A stretch of 9,435 nucleotides of DNA from Candidatus Tayloriibacteriota bacterium (GTDB taxonomy: Bacteria; Patescibacteriota; Minisyncoccia; Phycocordibacterales; JAKAEA01): the NCBI GenBank assembly GCA_029288535.1, contig JARIGY010000072.1, positions 1-9,435 on the forward strand. The letters are read 5' to 3'. The notes beneath the pieces were generated by a model. The model ran no database searches and was not told the origin of the DNA. It saw only the letters and a list, made by a program, of their open reading frames with translations. Position numbers and translations under genes: made by a program. Below, piece after piece: positions 1 to 4,947 of this stretch. Each line of letters starts with the position of its first letter. Position 1 is the stretch's first letter.

Positions 1-12
1 AACTCCGTTGAC

Positions 13-41
13 GTGACAAATATTTACAAGTGTGGTATTAT
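13..41 (+). promoter_or_regulatory. Promoter of the SGNH hydrolase gene
   Basis: A -35 box GTGACA (13-18, five of six to TTGACA) is followed after exactly 17 bases by TATTAT (36-41). TG at 33-34 gives an extended -10. Transcription would begin near 48, leaving a leader of about 60 bases before the ATG at 109. A second TTGACG at 8-13 is less well spaced. Promoter assignment is by consensus only. Confidence 0.6.
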
Positions 42-51
42 GCAATTCAGT

Positions 52-75
52 AAGGCGGGCTATGTTGTCTGCCTT
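52..75 (+). other. Hairpin in the 5' leader of the SGNH hydrolase gene
   Basis: AAGGCGGGC (52-60) can pair with GTCTGCCTT (67-75) around a six-base loop, with two G-U pairs in a nine-pair stem. It lies within the predicted leader, upstream of the ribosome binding site at 99-103. A run of T follows only at 84-89, nine bases or so after the stem, so it is a poor terminator and more likely an mRNA-stabilising or weak regulatory structure. Confidence 0.35.
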
Positions 76-108
76 AAAAAGTGTTTTTTATGTGAAATGG
101 AGGCATCT

Positions 109-1038
109 ATGCGTGGGTTTCTCTCGTTTCAGATGATTGAGAGTCTCGAGAGTCGCGTTTGTCTGAGTACTGGTACTGTCTCGGTGTGGTACGCTGGGGA
201 TTCGCTTGTTTACGGCATTCCCGCAGGCGGCCTCCGGGCTCCGCTCGAAGCAGATCTTCAGGCTGCGGGCATGAACGTGAAGTTCGTCGGCACCAGCAAT
301 GCCAACCCGGCGCCGAAGCTTGTCGCCGACGGCAACGACTATCATGACGGCCACCCCGGCTATCTCGTTAGCGAGTTGTCCGACAACATGAATGGTTACA
401 ACAATAACACCATTCATGTCGACGGGGCAGGGGTGTCGTATGGCAACAATGGCGGCTACTGGCTGACCGGCAGCAAAGCCACTCATGTTGCGGGAGTTCC
501 TGCGGTCAACGTCGTCGTCCTGCAGATCGGTACGAACGACATCCTTCAGCAGAACGACCTTGCCCATCTTCCGGCGCGTTACGAAGCGCTGGTCGACAAG
601 ATCGCAGAGCTGCGGCCTGGCATCAAGATCATCGCGTGCACGCTCCCTCCGGCCACCTGGCGCGGAGTCAGTTTCAACGCCGACATCCAGGCATTCAACA
701 AGATGATGCCCGGGGTCGTCGCCGCGTGTGCCGCTCACGGCGACAATGTGCTCCTTGCAAAGGTTGACATGCCTTTCTTCAACTCTGCCGGCCAAGTCGT
801 CGATACTTTCATTGACGGCACGCACCCCGACCAAGTCGGGTGCAATGAGATCGCACGGGTCGTCGCGGATGAAATCCTTCTTCCGCCGCCGGCTCCCGTG
901 AAGAAGTCGCCTCCTCCTGCCGTGCATCATAAGTCGCCGCCGCCTCGGCACCATGTCTCCAGGAGCCATGCTCCAAAGCCGGTATCCTCGGCCAAGGCAG
1001 CGTGGTCCCTGCAGCAGAAAGTTTCAAAAGGCAGCTGA
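109..1038 (+). CDS. SGNH/GDSL-family hydrolase with LEPR-XLL-like N-terminus
   Basis: A probable esterase/lipase-type hydrolase of the SGNH superfamily, 309 residues. The ATG at 109 is chosen because GGAGG (99-103) sits five bases upstream; an earlier in-frame ATG at 13 overlaps the promoter. Visible blocks are GDS (nucleophile Ser32), a conserved-region glycine in GHPGYL near 81-86, GTND (141-144), and DGTH giving Asp236 and His239 of the triad. Residues 10-20 read IESLESRVCLS, resembling the LEPR-XLL motif seen near the N-terminus of many planctomycete extracellular proteins; no classical hydrophobic signal peptide is visible. The last 50 residues form a Pro/His/Lys-rich tail with two KSPPP units, likely disordered and perhaps wall- or polymer-interacting. 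It is a monocistronic unit. Substrate cannot be told; an acetyl-esterase acting on glycans is one option. The fold call is firm, the export call is inference. Confidence 0.85.
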   Translation: MRGFLSFQMIESLESRVCLSTGTVSVWYAGDSLVYGIPAGGLRAPLEADLQAAGMNVKFVGTSNANPAPKLVADGNDYHDGHPGYLVSELSDNMNGYNNNTIHVDGAGVSYGNNGGYWLTGSKATHVAGVPAVNVVVLQIGTNDILQQNDLAHLPARYEALVDKIAELRPGIKIIACTLPPATWRGVSFNADIQAFNKMMPGVVAACAAHGDNVLLAKVDMPFFNSAGQVVDTFIDGTHPDQVGCNEIARVVADEILLPPPAPVKKSPPPAVHHKSPPPRHHVSRSHAPKPVSSAKAAWSLQQKVSKGS

Positions 1039-1045
1039 GCGTCAG

Positions 1046-1094
1046 CCGCTGAAAGAATAAAAGCATTGTCTTTTATTCTTTCAGCGGTTTTTTT
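1046..1094 (+). terminator. Strong intrinsic terminator after the SGNH hydrolase gene
   Basis: A perfect 18-base inverted repeat (1046-1063 and 1070-1087) with a six-base loop CATTGT is followed by seven T (1088-1094). It begins seven bases after the stop codon. The opposite strand lacks a T tract beyond the stem, so it should act on the plus strand only. Confidence 0.95.
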
Positions 1095-1121
1095 ATCGGT
1101 GCTTTTCTACTCTTTATATAG

Positions 1122-1130
1122 TGGTACAAT
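1122..1130 (+). promoter_or_regulatory. Extended -10 promoter for the 1147 gene
   Basis: TGG TACAAT (1122-1130) forms an extended -10 element; no convincing -35 box lies 16-18 bases upstream. The expected start of transcription, around 1137, leaves a leader of only 10-16 bases with no Shine-Dalgarno sequence ahead of ATG 1147 or 1153. Confidence 0.5.
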
Positions 1131-1146
1131 GGATATCTATTAACCG

Positions 1147-1572
1147 ATGATTATGGAACTAAACGAACTTGCAAAGGAAACGGTGCCCGCCAAAAAAGAG
1201 CGTTTGGAAAAGATCCTGACCTTGCTTGCGGACGGCCCGACATGCAGCAGCGCCGAAGAAGCGCATAGCCTTATCCACGCCAGTTTTGAAACTGTTGAAA
1301 ATGCGCATGATCTTGAGGGGGATAATAAAATGGGCATAAGCGACTTGGAGTCCATGCCTACCACTTCATATGAAGGCCGTACGTTATATTTTGAAGAATT
1401 TACACGCCATGTTTTATTCATGGCAGAAAATGGCGCGATCGATATCCGCATTCGCGATGACAAGGTCAATCTGAAAACTATCCTTAAACAGCAGCAGGCA
1501 TACCCAAAAGAGCGTTTGCAATCCGTATTGGAAAAGTCTGGATTCGACGGGAAAGGGGTTTGGGATAAATAA
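1147..1572 (+). CDS. Hypothetical soluble protein, 141 residues
   Basis: I do not recognise this family. The protein is acidic and largely helical in appearance, without signal peptide or membrane segment. The N-terminal third is Lys/Glu-rich, and the middle contains an aromatic stretch around 76-90 (YEGRTLYFEEFTRHVLF). Two starts are possible: ATG 1147 and in-frame ATG 1153, which would give 139 residues. Neither has a Shine-Dalgarno site. The minus strand is also open across 1140-1583, but that frame has no supporting start signals. The next gene begins 26 bases after the stop in the same direction with no promoter or terminator clearly visible between them, so the two are probably one transcript. 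Function unknown. Confidence 0.75.
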   Translation: MIMELNELAKETVPAKKERLEKILTLLADGPTCSSAEEAHSLIHASFETVENAHDLEGDNKMGISDLESMPTTSYEGRTLYFEEFTRHVLFMAENGAIDIRIRDDKVNLKTILKQQQAYPKERLQSVLEKSGFDGKGVWDK

Positions 1573-1598
1573 TAAACTAGCATCTAATCATAATTATC

Positions 1599-2003
1599 AT
1601 GTCTACTCTCGATACATCAAAAATAGCAGCCGAGCAGATCATCAAATCGCTTGAAGCGGCGATGCTCACTGAGAACCGCCAGGATCTGGAAACTTTCTTA
1701 GGTGTGCCGGTTACATTGAAGGATAGCGACAGTCGCCAGGATACCTACGAGTTTCCAAAAACAGCATGGAATAACGGCGGCACTATCGGCTGCTCGCCGG
1801 GGAAAACAAAATATTCGACATTTTACGCCGACTTTACCGGGTTCAATCTTCCGATCAGCGCTATCGAATCGGCTTTCGGTACGGACTTTATAGAACCGCG
1901 CGAGGGGAACCGGCAGTACGATAAGGGCGAAATCCGATATGATTTCGTTACTGATCAATCCGGCGCCATGGTCACGGCTTGCGCGGCGATCAAATTCGGT
2001 TAG
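1599..2003 (+). CDS. Hypothetical soluble protein, 134 residues
   Basis: The family is not recognised. Residues 1-30 look like one amphipathic helix (SKIAAEQIIKSLEAAML), followed by a beta-rich region with many Thr, Tyr and Phe residues (about 48-134). There are two cysteines (65 and 128), no signal peptide and no membrane helix, so it is probably cytoplasmic. ATG 1599 has no Shine-Dalgarno site; the AT-rich 26-base gap behind the preceding gene suggests either translational coupling or a weak -10-like CATAAT at 1589-1594. The tail overlaps nothing, but the promoter of the following membrane-protein gene begins about 20 bases past its stop. Function unknown. Confidence 0.75.
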   Translation: MSTLDTSKIAAEQIIKSLEAAMLTENRQDLETFLGVPVTLKDSDSRQDTYEFPKTAWNNGGTIGCSPGKTKYSTFYADFTGFNLPISAIESAFGTDFIEPREGNRQYDKGEIRYDFVTDQSGAMVTACAAIKFG

Positions 2004-2023
2004 GAAACTTTTTATTGCAAGTT

Positions 2024-2032
2024 TGCTATACT
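2024..2032 (+). promoter_or_regulatory. Extended -10 promoter giving a leaderless transcript
   Basis: TGC TATACT (2024-2032) is an extended -10. The ATG at 2041 follows after eight bases, which is where transcription should start, so the mRNA would begin at or next to the start codon. No -35 box is evident, and no Shine-Dalgarno sequence can fit. Confidence 0.6.
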
Positions 2033-2040
2033 TTCCCTAT

Positions 2041-2271
2041 ATGAATAAAAAAACACTTGCTATCGGATCAGTCGTGCTTGGAATTATTTTTATTATTCTT
2101 GCGGTTGTCTATTGGACGGTTCCGGCCGCTTCATTGCCGACATTCATGCCGGGCTACCTGCTTGGTTCAACAAAAGTCCACATTAAACACGGTATCGGTG
2201 CGCTCATTCTCGCATTGGCACTTTTTGCTTTTGCTTGGTTTAAAAGCGGAGAGACAGCAGAAGCGAAGTAA
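2041..2271 (+). CDS. Small two-helix membrane protein
   Basis: A 76-residue protein with two predicted membrane helices, about residues 6-28 and 51-67. They are joined by a short loop with Pro, Gly and a KVHIKH segment, and the tail is polar (KSGETAEAK). ATG 2041 is preferred over ATG 1939 in the same frame because 1939 lies inside the upstream gene, whereas 2041 sits eight bases after a good -10 box. Small proteins with this loop-then-helix layout are common as orphans in CPR genomes, and no function is assigned. The 3' end overlaps the convergent uppP gene by 32 bases. Being beside a membrane enzyme might be meaningful, but the two are on opposite strands and cannot be an operon. Confidence 0.8.
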   Translation: MNKKTLAIGSVVLGIIFIILAVVYWTVPAASLPTFMPGYLLGSTKVHIKHGIGALILALALFAFAWFKSGETAEAK

Positions 2272-3112
2272 GAATCCCTGCTGCCAGACAGTAGATCGCA
2301 AAAGGAACGAGTGTCTTAGTTTTGAAATATTTTGTCAGAAACCGCACGGAAAAGTATGCGGCGATTGCCGATGCCAAAGACCCGGCGAAGATCGGGCCGA
2401 TGGCGAACGCATTGGTTGCACTCATGAGTTCGGGAAGTTTTAAAATAGAAGCGGCAAAAATAATCGGCGTTGCCAACAGAAAAGAAAAGCGCACGGCTTC
2501 TTCGTGGTTGAGCCCGACGAGCAGGCTTCCGCCTATTGTTGAACCGGTCCTTGAAAACCCCGGGATGAGCGCTAGGCATTGCGCGAAACCTACTTTCACG
2601 CTTTGCGCCCAGCTTATTTTTGCGATCCGTATATCTGTATCGCTTTCCGTGCCAGTACTTTGCGATACCGCTATTTTTCTCCTTAGCAATTCTGCGCCGT
2701 AAAGCACAAATCCATTCAGGATTAAAAAGACTGCCACCAGGCGCGGCGAGGCAAAAAGCGCTTTCAGTTTTTCTTCAAACAAAAGTCCGAGGATGCCGGC
2801 CGGGATGCTGCCGACGATGATGAGCCAGCCGAGCTTTGCGTACGTATCGGCCGGATCTATTTTTCGGATTTTGAGGGATCGGCCTACGCCTTTTATGATA
2901 AGCAGCCAGTCTGTAAAGAAGAATCCGAAAAGCACGAGCGCGGTAGCCAAGTGCGTCGCTACAAGAAATATGAGAAAAAGATTGTCATGCTGGTCTATAT
3001 TCCAGCCCAGGATTTTCGGCAATATGACGCTATGGCCGAGGCTTGAGACGGGGAACAGCTCGGTAATACCCTGAAGAGCGCCGAGAATGAGAGCCTGTAG
3101 ATATGAGATCAT
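2240..3112 (-). CDS. uppP: Undecaprenyl-diphosphatase (BacA/UppP family)
   Basis: An integral membrane phosphatase that converts undecaprenyl diphosphate to the monophosphate, recycling the lipid carrier for peptidoglycan and other wall polymers; the family also gives bacitracin resistance. The 290-residue length is near the usual 265-290. Both signature regions are intact. The first is GALQGITELFPVSSLGH (11-27), with catalytic-type Glu18, Ser23/24 and His27. The second is PGFSRTGST (184-192), with Arg188. Hydrophobic segments run throughout, with a polar loop at about 145-165. ATG 3112 has no Shine-Dalgarno site but lies six bases after a TACTAT box, pointing to a leaderless mRNA. The gene diverges from the 3162 gene and converges on the small membrane gene. 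A complete uppP implies the cell handles its own lipid carrier despite the probably reduced genome. Confidence 0.95.
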   Translation of the reverse strand: MISYLQALILGALQGITELFPVSSLGHSVILPKILGWNIDQHDNLFLIFLVATHLATALVLFGFFFTDWLLIIKGVGRSLKIRKIDPADTYAKLGWLIIVGSIPAGILGLLFEEKLKALFASPRLVAVFLILNGFVLYGAELLRRKIAVSQSTGTESDTDIRIAKISWAQSVKVGFAQCLALIPGFSRTGSTIGGSLLVGLNHEEAVRFSFLLATPIIFAASILKLPELMSATNAFAIGPIFAGSLASAIAAYFSVRFLTKYFKTKTLVPFAIYCLAAGILTSLLLSLRF

Positions 3113-3118
3113 GCTGAA

Positions 3119-3127
3119 ATAGTACCA
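3119..3127 (-). promoter_or_regulatory. Extended -10 promoter of uppP, leaderless
   Basis: On the minus strand TGG TACTAT (3127 to 3119) is followed after six bases by the uppP ATG. The same nine-base element TGGTACTAT occurs on the plus strand at 4509-4517. No -35 match is seen. Confidence 0.6.
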
Positions 3128-3155
3128 CAGACAGTTTATTTTTAGATGCTATACT
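3128..3155 (+). promoter_or_regulatory. Promoter of the 3162 gene, leaderless
   Basis: TGC TATACT (3147-3155) has CAGACA (3128-3133, four of six to TTGACA) 16 bases upstream. ATG 3162 follows the -10 box after six bases. It is back to back with the uppP promoter, and the two upstream regions overlap, so RNA polymerase binding at one could affect the other. Confidence 0.6.
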
Positions 3156-3161
3156 TCGATG

Positions 3162-3677
3162 ATGGAACAGCTTCCCAGTTATATCGACAGTGCTGATACG
3201 AACGAGATAAGCGCCAAACCCGCCAATGAACCAGACTCGGCATATTTGAAAAGCCTGGGTTTCAGCGAAAGTAAGCGGGATAAAACTTCGCTTGCCTTCA
3301 TGTGCGCAGATGAAAAATCGAAAGCGGATATGCTCATGAAGCTTCGCGACCGGGGTTTCTGCTTTTCTTATGGAAAAGAGTGGAACCCTGCCGATGTGTT
3401 TCTCTATCTAAGTGAAAAGGGTTTGACGCACGGTTCATTCAAGAAAATCGCATGGACGGGCAAAGACCTGTTCAACATCATAGAGCAGGATATGCTGACC
3501 GAAACACAGATGAAATCCCTTTTAGCCGAGATGGGCAAGATCGAAGTCGACTGGTCTCTTCACGATCTCGAGTCTGCGGGAGAAATGGTTTCGAAAGAAA
3601 TGCATGCGCGGCACCCTGAGCTTTCCGCCGCGACGCTGCGAACCTTGGTCCGGAAATTCACTTTCGACTGGCGCTGA
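3162..3677 (+). CDS. Hypothetical soluble protein, 171 residues
   Basis: I cannot assign a family. The protein is charged and helical, with no signal peptide or membrane segment. A mildly acidic, probably flexible first 28 residues leads to a compact region. Distinct stretches include LMKLRDRGFCFSYGKEW and WTGKDLFNIIEQDMLT in the middle and a basic end (RTLVRKFTFDWR). ATG 3162 is preferred to the adjacent in-frame ATG 3159, because 3162 lies six bases after the -10 box, matching the spacing at uppP and the exporter gene, while 3159 leaves only three. The stop is TGA. The gene is divergent from uppP and converges on the DKNYY gene, with 21 bases between stops. Confidence 0.8.
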   Translation: MEQLPSYIDSADTNEISAKPANEPDSAYLKSLGFSESKRDKTSLAFMCADEKSKADMLMKLRDRGFCFSYGKEWNPADVFLYLSEKGLTHGSFKKIAWTGKDLFNIIEQDMLTETQMKSLLAEMGKIEVDWSLHDLESAGEMVSKEMHARHPELSAATLRTLVRKFTFDWR

Positions 3678-3698
3678 AAGGGGTCACCAAAGACCGGA

Positions 3699-4394
3699 CT
3701 ATTTTACAATATTGCCGAAATAATAGGTGTGGTATTTATCCCGCGCGTCGTAGTTTCCGTTATGATCCGGAATCACCTTAAAACTTACCGGATCGGCACC
3801 CTCGAGAACAAACTGGCCTACGTAGACAGCGTTCTTGTCTTTTTCATAACTGGAATCAAGTATTGTGAACGTTCCGCTGTCGGCGCCTTCAATGACGCTG
3901 CCTTCCCCATACACCTGTTTCGCATCTTTTGAAAAGAAACCGTCTGAATTCAATACGCTGAATGTTGCCGGGTCGCTACCCTGAATGATCTTTCCGTCAT
4001 AATATGCTGCGCGGGAATCCTTTGCGTATTCTTCTGAACCCAATGAATCTGCTGTAGAAAGCGATACGAAAGTAGATGTGGCGGCGCCTTGAATTGCGGT
4101 GTCTTGATAATAGGCATTATTTTTATCAGCAGAGTAGTACGTATTGTCGCCAACCAATTTAAAGGTCGCAGGATCGGCTCCGGGCAATTGCCGGTCTTCA
4201 AAGTACATATATGTACCGTCGGTAGCGTAACGCAGATCCGCCGAGATTATTTTGAGCGGGGGAGCGGGCTGTTTTGCCAGAGGCTTATGGATAGCAAGTA
4301 CTGAAACCGCAATAAAAACAGCAATGAGCACCCATTGTCCAAGTGTGGTGCCGAGCGGGTTTTTTAAAAATGGTTCCTTCTGAAGAGAGTCCAT
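3699..4394 (-). CDS. Membrane-anchored DKNYY-repeat protein
   Basis: A 231-residue protein with one N-terminal membrane anchor (about 20-36), a short Pro-rich linker (38-47) and then about six repeats filling the rest. Each repeat has the pattern Y-x-x-D-x-x-x-x-Y-Y, then a turn with an invariant-looking Gly-(Ala/Ser)-(Asp/Ala), then (A/S)TF plus a hydrophobic strand. Units run roughly 56-84, 87-122, 123-152, 154-182, 183-214, and a truncated one at 215-231. This is the DKNYY family, known from many bacteria but without an assigned biochemical role. The N-terminus (before residue 20) should be inside and the repeats outside the membrane. TATAAT on the minus strand lies eight bases before ATG 4394, so the transcript is probably leaderless. 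It converges on the 3162 gene. Confidence 0.85.
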   Translation of the reverse strand: MDSLQKEPFLKNPLGTTLGQWVLIAVFIAVSVLAIHKPLAKQPAPPLKIISADLRYATDGTYMYFEDRQLPGADPATFKLVGDNTYYSADKNNAYYQDTAIQGAATSTFVSLSTADSLGSEEYAKDSRAAYYDGKIIQGSDPATFSVLNSDGFFSKDAKQVYGEGSVIEGADSGTFTILDSSYEKDKNAVYVGQFVLEGADPVSFKVIPDHNGNYDARDKYHTYYFGNIVK

Positions 4395-4402
4395 ACTTAT
4401 AG

Positions 4403-4408
4403 ATTATA
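4403..4408 (-). promoter_or_regulatory. Consensus -10 box of the DKNYY gene, leaderless
   Basis: A perfect TATAAT on the minus strand (4408 to 4403) precedes ATG 4394 by eight bases. No good -35 box is found 16-18 bases further up, and there is no room for a ribosome binding site. Confidence 0.6.
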
Positions 4409-4508
4409 AATGTGTAATGTCTTTTATTATCTCATGAGAGGAGAAAGTTGCCTATGCTGGCTTTTCTCGTTACCTTGTGATGAATCATGGGCATATTTCC
4501 TGAAAGTC

Positions 4509-4517
4509 TGGTACTAT
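4509..4517 (+). promoter_or_regulatory. Extended -10 promoter of the SWIB gene
   Basis: TGG TACTAT (4509-4517) is identical to the uppP element. Here the start codon is 34 bases away, giving a leader of about 28 bases. AGGAAGG (4521-4527) is too far upstream of the ATG to serve as the ribosome binding site. Confidence 0.5.
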
Positions 4518-4551
4518 AGTAGGAAGGGTCTTAATAACTGATTAATATAAT

Positions 4552-4809
4552 ATGGAAAAGAAGACAAACTCTGCGTTTATGAAGCCTATGAATGTAAGTC
4601 CGGATTTGGCAGCCGTAGTCGGCAACGGACCGATGCCGCGATCCGAGGTTGTGTCAAAATTGTGGGTCTACATCAAGGCAAACAATCTTCAGGACGCAAA
4701 AGACAAGCGCATCATCAACAACGACGAAAAGCTCAAGAAGATTTTCGACGGCGAGAAGACCGTGCACATGATGAAGATGGCAAAGTATATTTCGAAGCAT
4801 CTTTCTTAG
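4552..4809 (+). CDS. Free-standing SWIB/MDM2-domain protein
   Basis: An 85-residue protein made almost entirely of one SWIB/MDM2 domain (about 9-84). Recognisable stretches are KKTNSAFMKPMNVSP at the start, MPRSEVVSKLWVYIKANNLQ (28-47) with the conserved Leu-Trp-Tyr-Ile helix, KDKRIINNDEKLKKIF (50-65), and the closing MAKYISKHL. In eukaryotes the domain is found in SWI/SNF chromatin remodelling subunits and MDM2. In bacteria it is either fused to topoisomerase I in chlamydiae or stands alone as a short basic protein, as here. The bacterial role is not established; a nucleoid- or transcription-associated function is the usual guess. The start has no Shine-Dalgarno site. The gene forms a single unit with a terminator 24 bases after the stop. 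Confidence 0.93.
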   Translation: MEKKTNSAFMKPMNVSPDLAAVVGNGPMPRSEVVSKLWVYIKANNLQDAKDKRIINNDEKLKKIFDGEKTVHMMKMAKYISKHLS

Positions 4810-4833
4810 GAGTCAGCTGGCTATAAAATTGCA

Positions 4834-4870
4834 AAAAAGCACGTCTCAACTGAGGACGTGCTTTTTGTTT
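4834..4870 (+). terminator. Intrinsic terminator after the SWIB gene
   Basis: AAAAAGCACGTC (4834-4845) pairs with GACGTGCTTTTT (4855-4866) around a nine-base loop, ending in a T-rich tract. The A run at 4833-4838 gives the minus strand a T tract too, so the hairpin could stop transcription from both sides. Confidence 0.9.
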
Positions 4871-4891
4871 ACTTTTTGAAAAATGATGCAT

Positions 4892-4918
4892 AAAAAAGAG
4901 AGTTGGTTAGACTCTCTT
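4892..4918 (-). terminator. Intrinsic terminator after the SPFH gene
   Basis: On the minus strand AAGAGAGT (4918 to 4911) pairs with ACTCTCTT (4903 to 4896) around a seven-base loop, and T residues continue to 4892. It starts 29 bases after the SPFH stop codon. Confidence 0.8.
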
Positions 4919-4947
4919 GATTTCTTTTTTAACCTCTTTAGGAACTG

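Noticed and set aside
13..108. N-terminal extension of the SGNH hydrolase from ATG 13
   Set aside because: It would overlap the promoter and has no ribosome binding site; ATG 109 has GGAGG five bases upstream.
88..969. Long open frame on the minus strand across the SGNH hydrolase gene
   Set aside because: It mirrors a GC-rich gene, is extremely Arg/Asp/Val-rich, has no ribosome binding site, and the plus-strand frame has intact catalytic blocks.
3682..3695. GGTC/GACC inverted repeat between the convergent stops at 3677 and 3699
   Set aside because: The stem has only four pairs and there is no adequate T tract, so it is not a supportable terminator.
4546..4551. Perfect TATAAT directly before the SWIB start codon
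   Set aside because: It touches the ATG, so transcription would begin inside the gene; the extended -10 at 4509-4517 is better placed.
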